Assembly (NCBI RefSeq): GCF_014651615.1 | Contig: NZ_BMXF01000003.1 | Location: 124,001-188,000 of the forward strand | DNA from: Persicitalea jodogahamensis | Lineage (GTDB): Bacteria > Bacteroidota > Bacteroidia > Cytophagales > Spirosomataceae | DNA length: 64,000 nucleotides | Direction: 5' to 3' | Shown here: piece by piece, positions 8,550 through 16,244 of the stretch | How positions within the stretch are numbered: position 1 is the stretch's first letter | Layout of the letters: each line of letters begins with the position of its first letter | Translations under genes and position numbers: made by a program | The notes under the pieces: generated by a model | Seen by the model: only the letters and a program-made list of their open reading frames with translations | What the model was told of the DNA's origin: nothing | Databases searched by the model: none

Positions 8550-9025
8550 ATCCAATGATAATTAAAAGACGGCTAAATCTACAAAAGGCGTATCATGCCT
8601 GTCTGGGCGCGGTACTGGCAGTGGATTCTACGGTCACGCTAGCCCAAAAAATGGACAATGAAATGGAAACGGAAATAAAACAAGCTGTGGCGATCTTTGA
8701 CCAGGCTACCGCCAGGCGCGACATCGAGACCCTCAAATCAGTACTGCATCCAGACTACCGGGTGACCGCGAACCGCTTTCGCGGGACGCCGGGCACTACG
8801 CTCATCACGCGGGAAACGTATCTCGAAATGATGAAAGACGGCAAGATTGGCGGAACGAAATACGAAGAAGAATTCAGGCAAATAAGTGTCACAGGCCACA
8901 CCGCAATGGTGGATGTAATGCTTAGAGAAATAGGCGTACCGGCCATGCACAAGTACCTGTTTCTGGTGCAGAATGAAAAAGACGATTGGCAGATTATCAG
9001 TGATTTGCCCATAGTGATAAAATAG
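8546..9025 (+). CDS. NTF2-like (DUF4440/SnoaL-type) protein
   Basis: A 159-residue protein whose body (about 38-158) is a single NTF2-like domain: a helix with IFDQATARRDIETLKSVLHPDYR, a strand pair around ITRETYLEMM and a final LFLVQNEKDDWQIIS. No catalytic residues can be assigned; relatives bind or transform small ligands. The first ~34 residues look like a damaged signal peptide (NLQKAYHACLGAVLAV followed by charged residues) and resemble the leader of the lipoprotein at 11643. Translation could instead begin at the ATG at 8651. The start overlaps the stop of the YceI gene by four bases. Confidence 0.72.
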   Translation: MNPMIIKRRLNLQKAYHACLGAVLAVDSTVTLAQKMDNEMETEIKQAVAIFDQATARRDIETLKSVLHPDYRVTANRFRGTPGTTLITRETYLEMMKDGKIGGTKYEEEFRQISVTGHTAMVDVMLREIGVPAMHKYLFLVQNEKDDWQIISDLPIVIK

Positions 9026-9045
9026 GCCATTGACTTCCACCCTGG

Positions 9046-9085
9046 AAGCTGCCTGACTAGGGACCGCTGGTCAGGCAGCTTTTTA
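9046..9085 (+). terminator. Intrinsic terminator after the YceI/NTF2 operon
   Basis: A perfect 12-bp stem (9046-9057 with 9070-9081, arms AAGCTGCCTGAC and GTCAGGCAGCTT) encloses a 12-base loop, and the T-run extends to 9084. It lies 21 bases after the NTF2-like gene and closes the operon. Confidence 0.9.
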
Positions 9086-9256
9086 AACGCAGTCATGTAT
9101 GATTTTGGTCGACATGCATGTATCGAACTTGAAGGCCACACCCTAAAGGATACCGCTGATCATGTTGTCTTAAAGCGGGCCAGAGAAAGTCAACAGCTTT
9201 CAAGACCCTGGTTTCATTATCAAAAAGAAACATCGGAAACATCAATTCATAATGCA

Positions 9257-9721
9257 ATGGTAAGTGCGAAGAATACCGAAACAAACTGGTACCCTGAAAA
9301 AAGGTTAGTCGTAACGCAAATAAGCGGAGACGTCGACAAAGGCGATATCGAACAGTGGGAACAATCCTTCGGGAGCACCTTAGAGCAGATTGAAGACGAC
9401 TCGACCTTCAAAATTTTTGTCAACATGCATGGATTTAAGGCGGTTAACATTGACGCACATAAGAGATTCAGAGGCGTTGTCCTCTTGATACTGGCTAATT
9501 ACGGCTGGAAAGTGGGCTACGTGAACCTATTTGAAGAGGAGGCTAAAACAATGACCTATAGGAACGCGAGGGGCATAAAATGCGTCGGGGTAGCACACGC
9601 GCATCAGGACGAGACCAAAATGGATATGTATGAAACGAGATTCGGTAGCGACAGGGAACATTTTTTCATTGACCCAGCGCAAGCCAGGCAATGGATAGAG
9701 GATCTGGATATAGAGAGCTAG
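9257..9721 (+). CDS. STAS/SpoIIAA-like domain protein
   Basis: A protein of about 154 residues. The body alternates strands and helices in the order expected of a SpoIIAA-like/STAS fold: RLVVTQISGDV, a helix over DIEQWEQSFGSTLEQI, the strand FKIFVNMHGF, then helix and strand around RGVVLLILANYGWKVGYVN. The frame is open upstream to 9095 (208 residues), but the extra N-terminus is polar and unstructured and lies directly after the terminator, so I preferred the ATG at 9257. The role is unknown; relatives are cytosolic and sometimes act in protein-protein regulation. Confidence 0.6.
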   Translation: MVSAKNTETNWYPEKRLVVTQISGDVDKGDIEQWEQSFGSTLEQIEDDSTFKIFVNMHGFKAVNIDAHKRFRGVVLLILANYGWKVGYVNLFEEEAKTMTYRNARGIKCVGVAHAHQDETKMDMYETRFGSDREHFFIDPAQARQWIEDLDIES

Positions 9722-9865
9722 GAACAACACTTACAAACAAGAAGCCCGAACCGTCGATATTGGTGTTTCGCAAAGACAGGATGTATTTCCAAAAACGGTC
9801 CACACCAGACATCAATTCTCGACAAGGCTGAAAATTCGAAACTTTTACAATAAACGCTGCTATTT

Positions 9866-10873
9866 ATGTTTTTGACAAAGATTGAATTGTTGTGTTTGGC
9901 TGCCCTGATGCTGCTGGGGTGCAAAGATCCTGATACGGTCGGGGGCGGACAGACCAGCGAATGGGGCGAGCAACCCGCTTTGCCCGTAGTGCAGGGGGAA
10001 GCCACTTTTTCCCTCGGTGCGGAGGAAGACTATGTGAGCGTGATGGGCAACACAATGCCCAGGATGCCCAATTTCCCGACTTTGCAACCTAAGAAAGGAA
10101 TTGCGCGCGGGTATGTGACCGATTTGAGCGGTAAACCCCTGGAAGGTGCTCACATAGGCATAAGGTCTACGGCAACGGGAGGGTACTATTCGGGAGCCTC
10201 TGATGACACCGATGCCAACGGCTACTATGAGATATCGATTCCCTGGGGTGCGGCTGAATTCTATGCCGCTGGTTACACCATCGACTACGGCCAGGGCAGG
10301 GCGGCCATGAGCCTTTACGCTACGGATGGCAAATTGGGTAGTTTTCCTTCGGCGGACGGCCTGGTCAAGAATTTCGTTCTCCTATCTTATGGAGTTCTGA
10401 ACAGGGACCTCATAAGTCAACGCCCCAAAGATCCCACGAATTTTGCGGGCGGGTCGTTGTACATCACCTACAATGTGATCGATGCTTCGTCGGTGTATAA
10501 CCCTCCGGGATATATTCCCGAAAATGCCGAAATTCAGGTGACACTTACCCCGGACGGTCCCGGTTTGTTCGGAGAACAAAAGACCTTTGTAATCAATAAG
10601 AAAGTCAGCCAGTATGAATATAACTTTCTGATTATGAATGTTCCGGTGGGGAAATACACAATTGATGCCAGGATGAAAAATGGGCCGGCGCTTAGTATGG
10701 AAGCCGTGGGACGGTATGCGAACGCGTATCCTTATTTTGGTCTAAAGCCCGCCACAGCAACCGGAACGGCAAAATTACTGCTCACGCCCGAAACTAATTC
10801 TCAGGCTTCAACTACCCTTCCCAATCGGAGTAACTGGGGCTCCTTACAAATTTGGGTTAAGGTTGTGGAATAA
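9866..10873 (+). CDS. Lipoprotein with carboxypeptidase-regulatory-like domain (paralogue B, divergent)
   Basis: A 335-residue lipoprotein with leader 5-18 and C19 in a clean LLGC lipobox. After a ~60-residue linker comes a CarboxypepD_reg-like module (about 79-135: ARGYVTDLSGKPLEGA, then DANGYYEISIP). The C-terminal half carries a diverged version of the signature found in the genes at 5079 and 11643: VTLTPDGPGLFGEQKTF and NVPVGKYTIDA. It is thus a remoter member of the same three-gene set. It has its own terminator at 10882, so it is probably monocistronic. No enzymatic motif seen. Confidence 0.8.
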   Translation: MFLTKIELLCLAALMLLGCKDPDTVGGGQTSEWGEQPALPVVQGEATFSLGAEEDYVSVMGNTMPRMPNFPTLQPKKGIARGYVTDLSGKPLEGAHIGIRSTATGGYYSGASDDTDANGYYEISIPWGAAEFYAAGYTIDYGQGRAAMSLYATDGKLGSFPSADGLVKNFVLLSYGVLNRDLISQRPKDPTNFAGGSLYITYNVIDASSVYNPPGYIPENAEIQVTLTPDGPGLFGEQKTFVINKKVSQYEYNFLIMNVPVGKYTIDARMKNGPALSMEAVGRYANAYPYFGLKPATATGTAKLLLTPETNSQASTTLPNRSNWGSLQIWVKVVE

Positions 10874-10881
10874 GAATTTCT

Positions 10882-10910
10882 TACCGGCGAACTGATGGCC
10901 GGTACTTTTT
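10882..10910 (+). terminator. Intrinsic terminator after paralogue B
   Basis: A 7-bp stem TACCGGC/GCCGGTA (10882-10888 with 10898-10904) with a 9-base loop is followed by C and five T residues, nine bases after the stop codon. Confidence 0.75.
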
Positions 10911-11003
10911 GTGACTTGTTGGGTGTTCCCAAAAAATCGAATCATAAGCCAAGAATGGAATCCCAAGTTTACACGCTCTCTCACCACCATTTTAATCATT
11001 CGT

Positions 11004-11543
11004 ATGATTTCGGATAGGAAGGTCATTCTTTACATCGCCATGAGTTTGGATGGCTACATAGCAGAACCCAATGATGATCTCACTTTTTTGTCAATTGTCG
11101 AGCAGGAAGGCCAGGATTATGGCTATGTTGACTTCATCAAGACCGTGGATGCGGTCATCGTAGGAAGACGCACCTATGACAAAGTGATCGCTATGGGCTA
11201 CGATTTTCCCCATAGCAATAAAGACGCTTATGTGCTTACCCGCACGGAGCGACCAGCGATCGGAAACGTTAAGTTTTATATCGATAGTTTGAAGGGTCTT
11301 GTCTCAGGCCTGAAAATGAAACCGGGTCGGAACATCTTTGTCGACGGCGGAGCAGAAACGGTAAACGGGCTGTTGAAGGATAATCTGATTGATAAATTTT
11401 ATATTTCAATCGTACCGATTCTTTTAGGAGACGGCATACCCTTATTCAATAGCGGTCAACCCCAACAACGGCTTAAGCTTTTAGAAACGCAGGATTTCGA
11501 AAAGGAATTGGTACAGCTACACTATGCTCGTTCAGACAATTAA
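11004..11543 (+). CDS. Dihydrofolate reductase/RibD C-terminal-like reductase
   Basis: A 179-residue protein of the RibD_C/YyaP type. It has the typical opening VILYIAMSLDGYIA, then VDAVIVGRRTYDKV for the nucleotide-binding strand-helix, NIFVDGGAETVNGLL for the glycine-rich segment, and ISIVPILLGDGIPLF near the end. These stand-alone proteins use NAD(P)H, but the substrate is usually unknown; it is not expected to be the essential DHFR. The ATG at 11004 gives the family start; the frame extends upstream to 10911, but that stretch overlaps the preceding terminator. Confidence 0.88.
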   Translation: MISDRKVILYIAMSLDGYIAEPNDDLTFLSIVEQEGQDYGYVDFIKTVDAVIVGRRTYDKVIAMGYDFPHSNKDAYVLTRTERPAIGNVKFYIDSLKGLVSGLKMKPGRNIFVDGGAETVNGLLKDNLIDKFYISIVPILLGDGIPLFNSGQPQQRLKLLETQDFEKELVQLHYARSDN

Positions 11544-11642
11544 ACCGAATTTTACCAGGATAGCCCGGGTATCGGCCAGAAAGCTCCCTCAGTCTTAGGC
11601 AGAAACTTGAAAGAGTTTACAATTTAAATTTCAAAACAAGCC

Positions 11643-12422
11643 GTGAACAAAAACAACCTCCAAAAAACGCAACGCGCCTGCCTTGGCGCGATGCTGGCCC
11701 TATCACTGGCCAGTGCTAGTTGCCACACCTCTTCACCTGATCCGGGCGGTGGTGATCCCGATAAGCCCAGAGCAGGCTACGTAACGGGCAAAGCGGTCGA
11801 TTCCCAGGGAAAACCTCTGTCGGGTGTAGAAGTGGTGATCGACAATACGCTATTTTACAATACCAACCTGCTCACCAATACCGATGCCAACGGGCTGTAT
11901 CGGGTACAAACACCCAACGGAAGCTGGCGGGCCACCGCCCAGGTCAGACGCACGTATAATGGTAAGAGTTACCGGCTTGACCTAGCGCCTAACACGGCTG
12001 ATGCTTTTACCGGTGACGAGGGTGCCGTGCGCCATTTCGAGTGGCGGCTGTCGGGTGAAAAGTCTGACAATCCCGGGGCGTTCTACGGGGGCTCGGTGGA
12101 AGTAAGTAATGAAGTGGGTAAAGGCCCTTACGATGCGGAGAACGTCGAGTTTACCTTTACGCCCGTTGGCCCGCTCATCGATGGCTCGGCCGGCAAAACG
12201 CTGGTGTTGTCCTACGATACGTACTACGGCCGCATTCCCGACGTACCTATCGGGCGCTACCGGATTACGGCGGTGTACAAGCCAACAGATACCCGCCTGC
12301 AACTTAGAAACCGGGTGAATGGTACCTACGCAGCCGATGGAGCGGTCACGATGGACTTCTTCGGGGAAATTCCCTATTGGTCGTGTACCAACTGCATGTT
12401 CCTGGAATACAGCGAACCCTGA
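11643..12422 (+). CDS. Lipoprotein with carboxypeptidase-regulatory-like domain (paralogue C)
   Basis: A 259-residue lipoprotein with a GTG start, leader to A25/S26 and lipid-anchor candidate C27, followed by a Pro/Gly/Asp linker. The CarboxypepD_reg-like module (about 44-95) reads AGYVTGKAVDSQGKPLSGVE, then DANGLYRV. The C-terminal half matches the protein at 5079 closely: DLAPNTADAFTGDEGAVR, FTFTPVGPLIDGSAGKTL and DVPIGRYRITAVYKPT. The DNA over that motif is also very similar between the two genes, so this is a fairly recent duplication. It ends just before a very strong terminator. Confidence 0.83.
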   Translation: MNKNNLQKTQRACLGAMLALSLASASCHTSSPDPGGGDPDKPRAGYVTGKAVDSQGKPLSGVEVVIDNTLFYNTNLLTNTDANGLYRVQTPNGSWRATAQVRRTYNGKSYRLDLAPNTADAFTGDEGAVRHFEWRLSGEKSDNPGAFYGGSVEVSNEVGKGPYDAENVEFTFTPVGPLIDGSAGKTLVLSYDTYYGRIPDVPIGRYRITAVYKPTDTRLQLRNRVNGTYAADGAVTMDFFGEIPYWSCTNCMFLEYSEP

Positions 12423-12436
12423 ATGATAGGAAACAT

Positions 12437-12479
12437 CATCAAAAAGCCCCGCCGGAAATTCCGGCGGGGCTTTTTGATG
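12437..12479. terminator. Long perfect-stem terminator, active in both directions in principle
   Basis: A 21-bp perfect stem with a single-base loop spans 12437-12479; its core is AAAAAGCCCCGCCGG with the complementary CCGGCGGGGCTTTTT, giving U-runs on either strand. It starts 14 bases after the stop of paralogue C. Confidence 0.92.
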
Positions 12480-12874
12480 GATGCAAACAATCGGTTTTTA
12501 TTTATTTCGTATTTCCAGCCACAACAAAACGGTAGTTACCAATACGTGGAGCACCCGATATGACAGCAACTCAAACCGAGGATTATTTTCCTAAAACCTC
12601 ACAATCGAAATCGTACTAATCCTGCCAGATCCTAAGGATCATCGCGTTAAGCGCGGTCATTTGGATGGTGCATTTTTTCATGGCTGCTATTTTCCGTGCT
12701 TATCCCGCCCGGCGGCCAGGTTGGTGACCACCTTGTGGCGCTCGGGCGGAATGGGCTTCTTTAAGGACTTTCAATCCTCTACATACTAACAACCTATATA
12801 CCAGAACGCACCAGCTCCTGGCGCTCCTGCGATTTTTCAGAGCAAAGCATACACTTCATTACACTACGCGCTAT
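12480..12874. other. Intergenic stretch with no gene recognised
   Basis: About 395 bases between the terminator and the minus-strand lipoprotein. Stops are frequent in all frames. A 26-codon minus-strand segment near 12695-12775 (containing PIPPERHKVVTNLAAGRDK) reads like protein and could be a tail fragment of a lost gene, but I could not assign it. Confidence 0.35.
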
Positions 12875-13363
12875 TCAGTCGGCTTTCAACACTACGGTTA
12901 TCGTGTAGTTAGTGCCTTCAATGGCGGTCGTATTCTGCATTTTGAGGCGGGTGGCGGTGCTTTCCTGCACCACCCAGTGCTGCTCCTCGCCTTCCGAATC
13001 TTTGATCAAAAGGGTTTTATTGTCGGACGTGTAAGTCCAGGTGCCGAGTTGCTCCTCGGCGGGATCAATGGCGTCGCAGCGTTTCCCGCCGTTGTCAAGT
13101 ACGTATTTGCCGTCACCCCGGAAACTTATCTTATCGTCCTTCTCACAGTCGGGCAGCGGGGCGTACAAGTCCTCGTCAGGTATGCCGTCGCCGTTGAGGT
13201 CGATTTTCGGACTAACCGTGCTTGAGACGGCGAGCCATTTCTTGTCGACGAAAACGGGCTTGCCATCGGGGTTCACACCGGGTTTTTCCGTTTTACAGGA
13301 ATTGAGATAGAAGAGGGCTAGCACGAGTAGCACGTGCCATCCTTGAGCAGTTTGTTTTTTCAT
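12875..13363 (-). CDS. Lipocalin-like lipoprotein
   Basis: A 162-residue protein with a MKK leader, hydrophobic core at 10-20 and an NSC lipobox (C23). The rest resembles Bacteroidota lipocalin-like proteins: KKWLAVSSTV near the start, a Ca-binding-like DLNGDGIPDEDL, CEKDDKISFRGDGKYVLDNG with paired Cys, then GTWTYTSDNKTLLIKD and a final strand. The start at 13363 was taken instead of 13402 because it gives the signal peptide. Function beyond ligand binding cannot be said. Confidence 0.78.
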   Translation of the reverse strand: MKKQTAQGWHVLLVLALFYLNSCKTEKPGVNPDGKPVFVDKKWLAVSSTVSPKIDLNGDGIPDEDLYAPLPDCEKDDKISFRGDGKYVLDNGGKRCDAIDPAEEQLGTWTYTSDNKTLLIKDSEGEEQHWVVQESTATRLKMQNTTAIEGTNYTITVVLKAD

Positions 13364-13508
13364 GACTTTTTTTAATAAATTTTTGATTGGTTTGGGCAGC
13401 AAAACAACGGCACCAGGGTTAAGCGACCTTTTGTCTTTATCCAGAATGAAACTTGGGTTATCCGAATCGACCGTCCGCTGATGCGGTGTGGCTGGCGGAA
13501 TACGTCGA

Positions 13509-13976
13509 TTACAATCGTGAAAAGAGGCTGACCAGCAGACATAGCAAGGCAGTTATGCTACATCCCTGCCGCCAGTGCATATACGCAAGCCATTGGTCGC
13601 GTACTGTTGCCCAGTCGGCCGGGTGGACCGTGGCAGTCCAACCCATCATCTGCTGGTTGATTGGCACGTTCCCCTTCACCGCAATGACCATGTCGATCAG
13701 CACCAGCAAAAGGGCCGCGGCCGAAAGGCAAAAAGTCAGGGTATGGATTTGCTGGCGGAGTAGGATCAGCACCGCAATTCCACTTAAAGCGCACATCGGA
13801 TAAAGAATTTTTAGATTGGGGCCGATCGCAATATCGATGGCCTTCCGCTGCTCGATGAATGCGTGGACTGATACGTAGCGAACGCCCGCCGTTCCGCCAA
13901 TGAGGTAAAAAAAGGCCTGCCCGGCGATAATGCACAGCAGCAGAACCTGGATGAATTGAATCGTTTTCAAAACCAT
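13509..13976 (-). CDS. DUF1772 (anthrone oxygenase-like) membrane protein
   Basis: A 155-residue protein with four hydrophobic segments (about 6-30, 55-70, 80-99, 136-152). The loop after the third helix carries GNVPINQQMMGW, the N-x-P-x-N motif shared by DUF1772/anthrone-oxygenase-like proteins, and AIEQRKAID-like polar residues follow the first helix. Known relatives include small cofactor-free oxygenases of aromatic polyketides, but most are uncharacterised. Its start overlaps the 3' end of the glycosyltransferase gene by ten bases, so the two are translationally coupled. Confidence 0.75.
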   Translation of the reverse strand: MVLKTIQFIQVLLLCIIAGQAFFYLIGGTAGVRYVSVHAFIEQRKAIDIAIGPNLKILYPMCALSGIAVLILLRQQIHTLTFCLSAAALLLVLIDMVIAVKGNVPINQQMMGWTATVHPADWATVRDQWLAYMHWRQGCSITALLCLLVSLFSRL

Positions 13977-15283
13977 AACTCGGGGATAATAGGAGTGGGG
14001 GCCAGCAGCCGTTCAATCGATTCCTGGCAAATCCGGTTCGCGTCGTATTCCAAAAACTCCCGGCTCAGCCGCTCGGTGTTCCGGCGGTAGTTTGGATCTT
14101 TGAGAACAGCCTCCACCGCCTCGCGGACTTGCTCGACGCCGGGCCGTTCGGTTTTTAAGCTGATGCCCAGCCGGAAGTAGTTTACACGAGCCGCTATTTC
14201 GGACTTGCCCTCATGGACGCCGGCGACCACCATCGGGAGTCCGTGGCTGGCTGCCATCAATACGCCCCCATAACCCGCATTCGTCACGAATACATCGGCC
14301 AACGGCATCAGCGCGGCGAAGTCGATGAAATCGTGAATGTATATATTGGGCTGCGGGAAGCGCAATTGTAATTCTTGGGTGAAGGAACCACCCGTTGTGG
14401 CAATCACCAGCGTCGCCGGGTCGTCAGCGAAAGCCGACAGGGTAGGCACCAACAGCTTTTCCGGGTTGCGTTCGACGGTTCCCTGGGTCACCAACACCAT
14501 TCGGCGGTACTTGGCAGAATCGATGCCATCCGGTATTGCGGATGTCCCGCTGACCTGGTAGGGTAATAATGGCCCCACGTACTTCACATTAGGACTGGTG
14601 GTAGAACGGAAATACTCGAAGCCCGGCACGCCACTTTGCCAATATACATCCACGTGCCGTACCAGAGTATCCAGGAAAAACCGATCCTGCGGACGAATGC
14701 CGTACTGGCGAAGGTATTGGTTAAAAATCCGGGTACAGGATTTGAAAAGGATTTCCTGACTTACCAGCCGCAAAAAATCCTGCTTGCGCCGTCCCCAGAA
14801 AGATTGGGCGGGTTCCATGCCCATGCCGGCGGGTGGCAGGTCGTTGGAGCTTTCTCCTAGCGGAGCAATACCCGCTGCGGCTACGGGAACACCGAAAACT
14901 GGTTGGATTAAGGGCGAAGCGGCAAAGAGTACATCGCACACCACCAGATCGAAATTGAATTCTTCCCTAATTTTTTTTAGGTCTTCGATAAATTCCGGGA
15001 TGCGGCGCAGGAAGATGTGCTCCATATCGAAGCGCAAGCGTGGTACTGTGCCTTTGATCCGTTGTCGCTCGGGAAATACAAGCTCCAGATTGTCCTGATT
15101 GATCTCCTTGGCTTTGTGGAAAGGGAAATACGGAATCGAAAGTTTTTCGACCGTAGCGGCGTAACTCGGGCCGCTGTACCAGCGGACATCATAACCGCAA
15201 TTTTTGAGGTGAACCGCCAACCCGGTCAGCGGTTTGAGGTGGCCGTCCATGGGCATGGTGGCAAACAGGATTTTTTTCTGCAT
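13967..15283 (-). CDS. Family-1 glycosyltransferase (MGT/UGT type)
   Basis: A 438-residue soluble GT-B enzyme of the macrolide/UDP-glucuronosyltransferase group. The N-terminal acceptor domain begins KILFATMPMDGHLKPLTGLA with the catalytic-type His in DGH. The C-terminal donor domain has VLVTQGTVERNPEKL, IYIHDFIDFAALMP and the donor signature VFVTNAGYGGVLMAASHGLPMV (N-A-G-x-G replaces the more usual H-G-G-x-G). Such enzymes glycosylate small hydrophobic acceptors from UDP- or TDP-sugars. It overlaps the DUF1772 gene, which suggests a joint role in modifying a lipophilic or aromatic small molecule. Confidence 0.87.
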   Translation of the reverse strand: MQKKILFATMPMDGHLKPLTGLAVHLKNCGYDVRWYSGPSYAATVEKLSIPYFPFHKAKEINQDNLELVFPERQRIKGTVPRLRFDMEHIFLRRIPEFIEDLKKIREEFNFDLVVCDVLFAASPLIQPVFGVPVAAAGIAPLGESSNDLPPAGMGMEPAQSFWGRRKQDFLRLVSQEILFKSCTRIFNQYLRQYGIRPQDRFFLDTLVRHVDVYWQSGVPGFEYFRSTTSPNVKYVGPLLPYQVSGTSAIPDGIDSAKYRRMVLVTQGTVERNPEKLLVPTLSAFADDPATLVIATTGGSFTQELQLRFPQPNIYIHDFIDFAALMPLADVFVTNAGYGGVLMAASHGLPMVVAGVHEGKSEIAARVNYFRLGISLKTERPGVEQVREAVEAVLKDPNYRRNTERLSREFLEYDANRICQESIERLLAPTPIIPELWF

Positions 15284-15452
15284 TATTCTGACTATTTGAA
15301 AATTGATTTCTTCAAAATAAATGCCTCATTTTCCCTTCCAACAGCCCCTTTATCCAAACTAATTTAATCATTCTCTGAACAGCAACATCCCACTTTTAAT
15401 GCAAGGGGCACCTCCTCAAGTCCAGGATTTAAAATCCATCATTTATCACTCC

Positions 15453-16244
15453 TTACCCTGCCTTCGCAAAAAATGCCTTTAAATTCTCCCGATAATTGCG
15501 TGTCCATTTGAGCTGTTGCCCGGTTTTCATATGGACAATGTACTCGCCATTGAAGTAGGTCTCGACCGTACCGATGTAATTGAGGTTGACGATGTAAGAG
15601 CGGTTGATCCGCACGAAATCCGCCGGATCCAGCTTGGTTTCCAGACTTGTCAGACTCTCGTATATGGTATGGCGTTCAGGAATCCCACTGCGACTTAATG
15701 TGTGCAGGGTGATATAATTGCCATCGGCGTCGAGATAGATTATGTCTTCGGTTTTTACCAGATACATTCGACCAGTTTCCTTCACTAGAATCCGGCGAAG
15801 GTAGTTTCCGCGTGGCTGGGAAGCTTGCTCGGCCATCAGTTGGTTGACAAGGGCTTCGATGCGCGGTTGCGTCTGCTGGGTGAGCCGCTCCTGCACCCGG
15901 CCCAGGGCCTGGTGAAAGCGCAACTCGTTAAAGGGCTTCAGCAGATAATCGATCGCATTGACCTCAAAGGCCCGCAGTGCGTACTGGTCATATGCCGTAG
16001 TAAATACCACGAAAGGCTGGTGGTGCGGCCAGATCTCCTTCAAGACCTCGAAGCCGTCCAACTCAGGCATCTGGATGTCCAGAAAAATCAAATCGGGTCG
16101 ATGCTGAAGAATTTTGATGACGGCTTCGGTCCCATTGCCCGCTTCGTCCATCACGCTGATGGCCGGGTCAGCTTGCAGGAAAGTACGGATGACGCGCCGG
16201 GCCAGTGGCTCGTCGTCAATGATGAGCAAGCGATGATTCGTCAT
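15453..16244 (-). CDS. LytTR-family response regulator (second system)
   Basis: A 263-residue regulator: receiver domain (about 1-120) with LLIIDDEPLARR, phospho-acceptor D57 in LIFLDIQMPELDGFE, the switch Thr in VFTTAYDQYALRAF and Lys in DYLLKPF; LytTR domain (about 155-258) with IIYLDADGNYITLHT and FVRINRSYIVNLNYI, all close to consensus. It is the partner of the kinase whose 3' end it overlaps by 29 bases. Unlike the first cluster, this is a simple one-kinase/one-regulator pair. Confidence 0.93.
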   Translation of the reverse strand: MTNHRLLIIDDEPLARRVIRTFLQADPAISVMDEAGNGTEAVIKILQHRPDLIFLDIQMPELDGFEVLKEIWPHHQPFVVFTTAYDQYALRAFEVNAIDYLLKPFNELRFHQALGRVQERLTQQTQPRIEALVNQLMAEQASQPRGNYLRRILVKETGRMYLVKTEDIIYLDADGNYITLHTLSRSGIPERHTIYESLTSLETKLDPADFVRINRSYIVNLNYIGTVETYFNGEYIVHMKTGQQLKWTRNYRENLKAFFAKAG

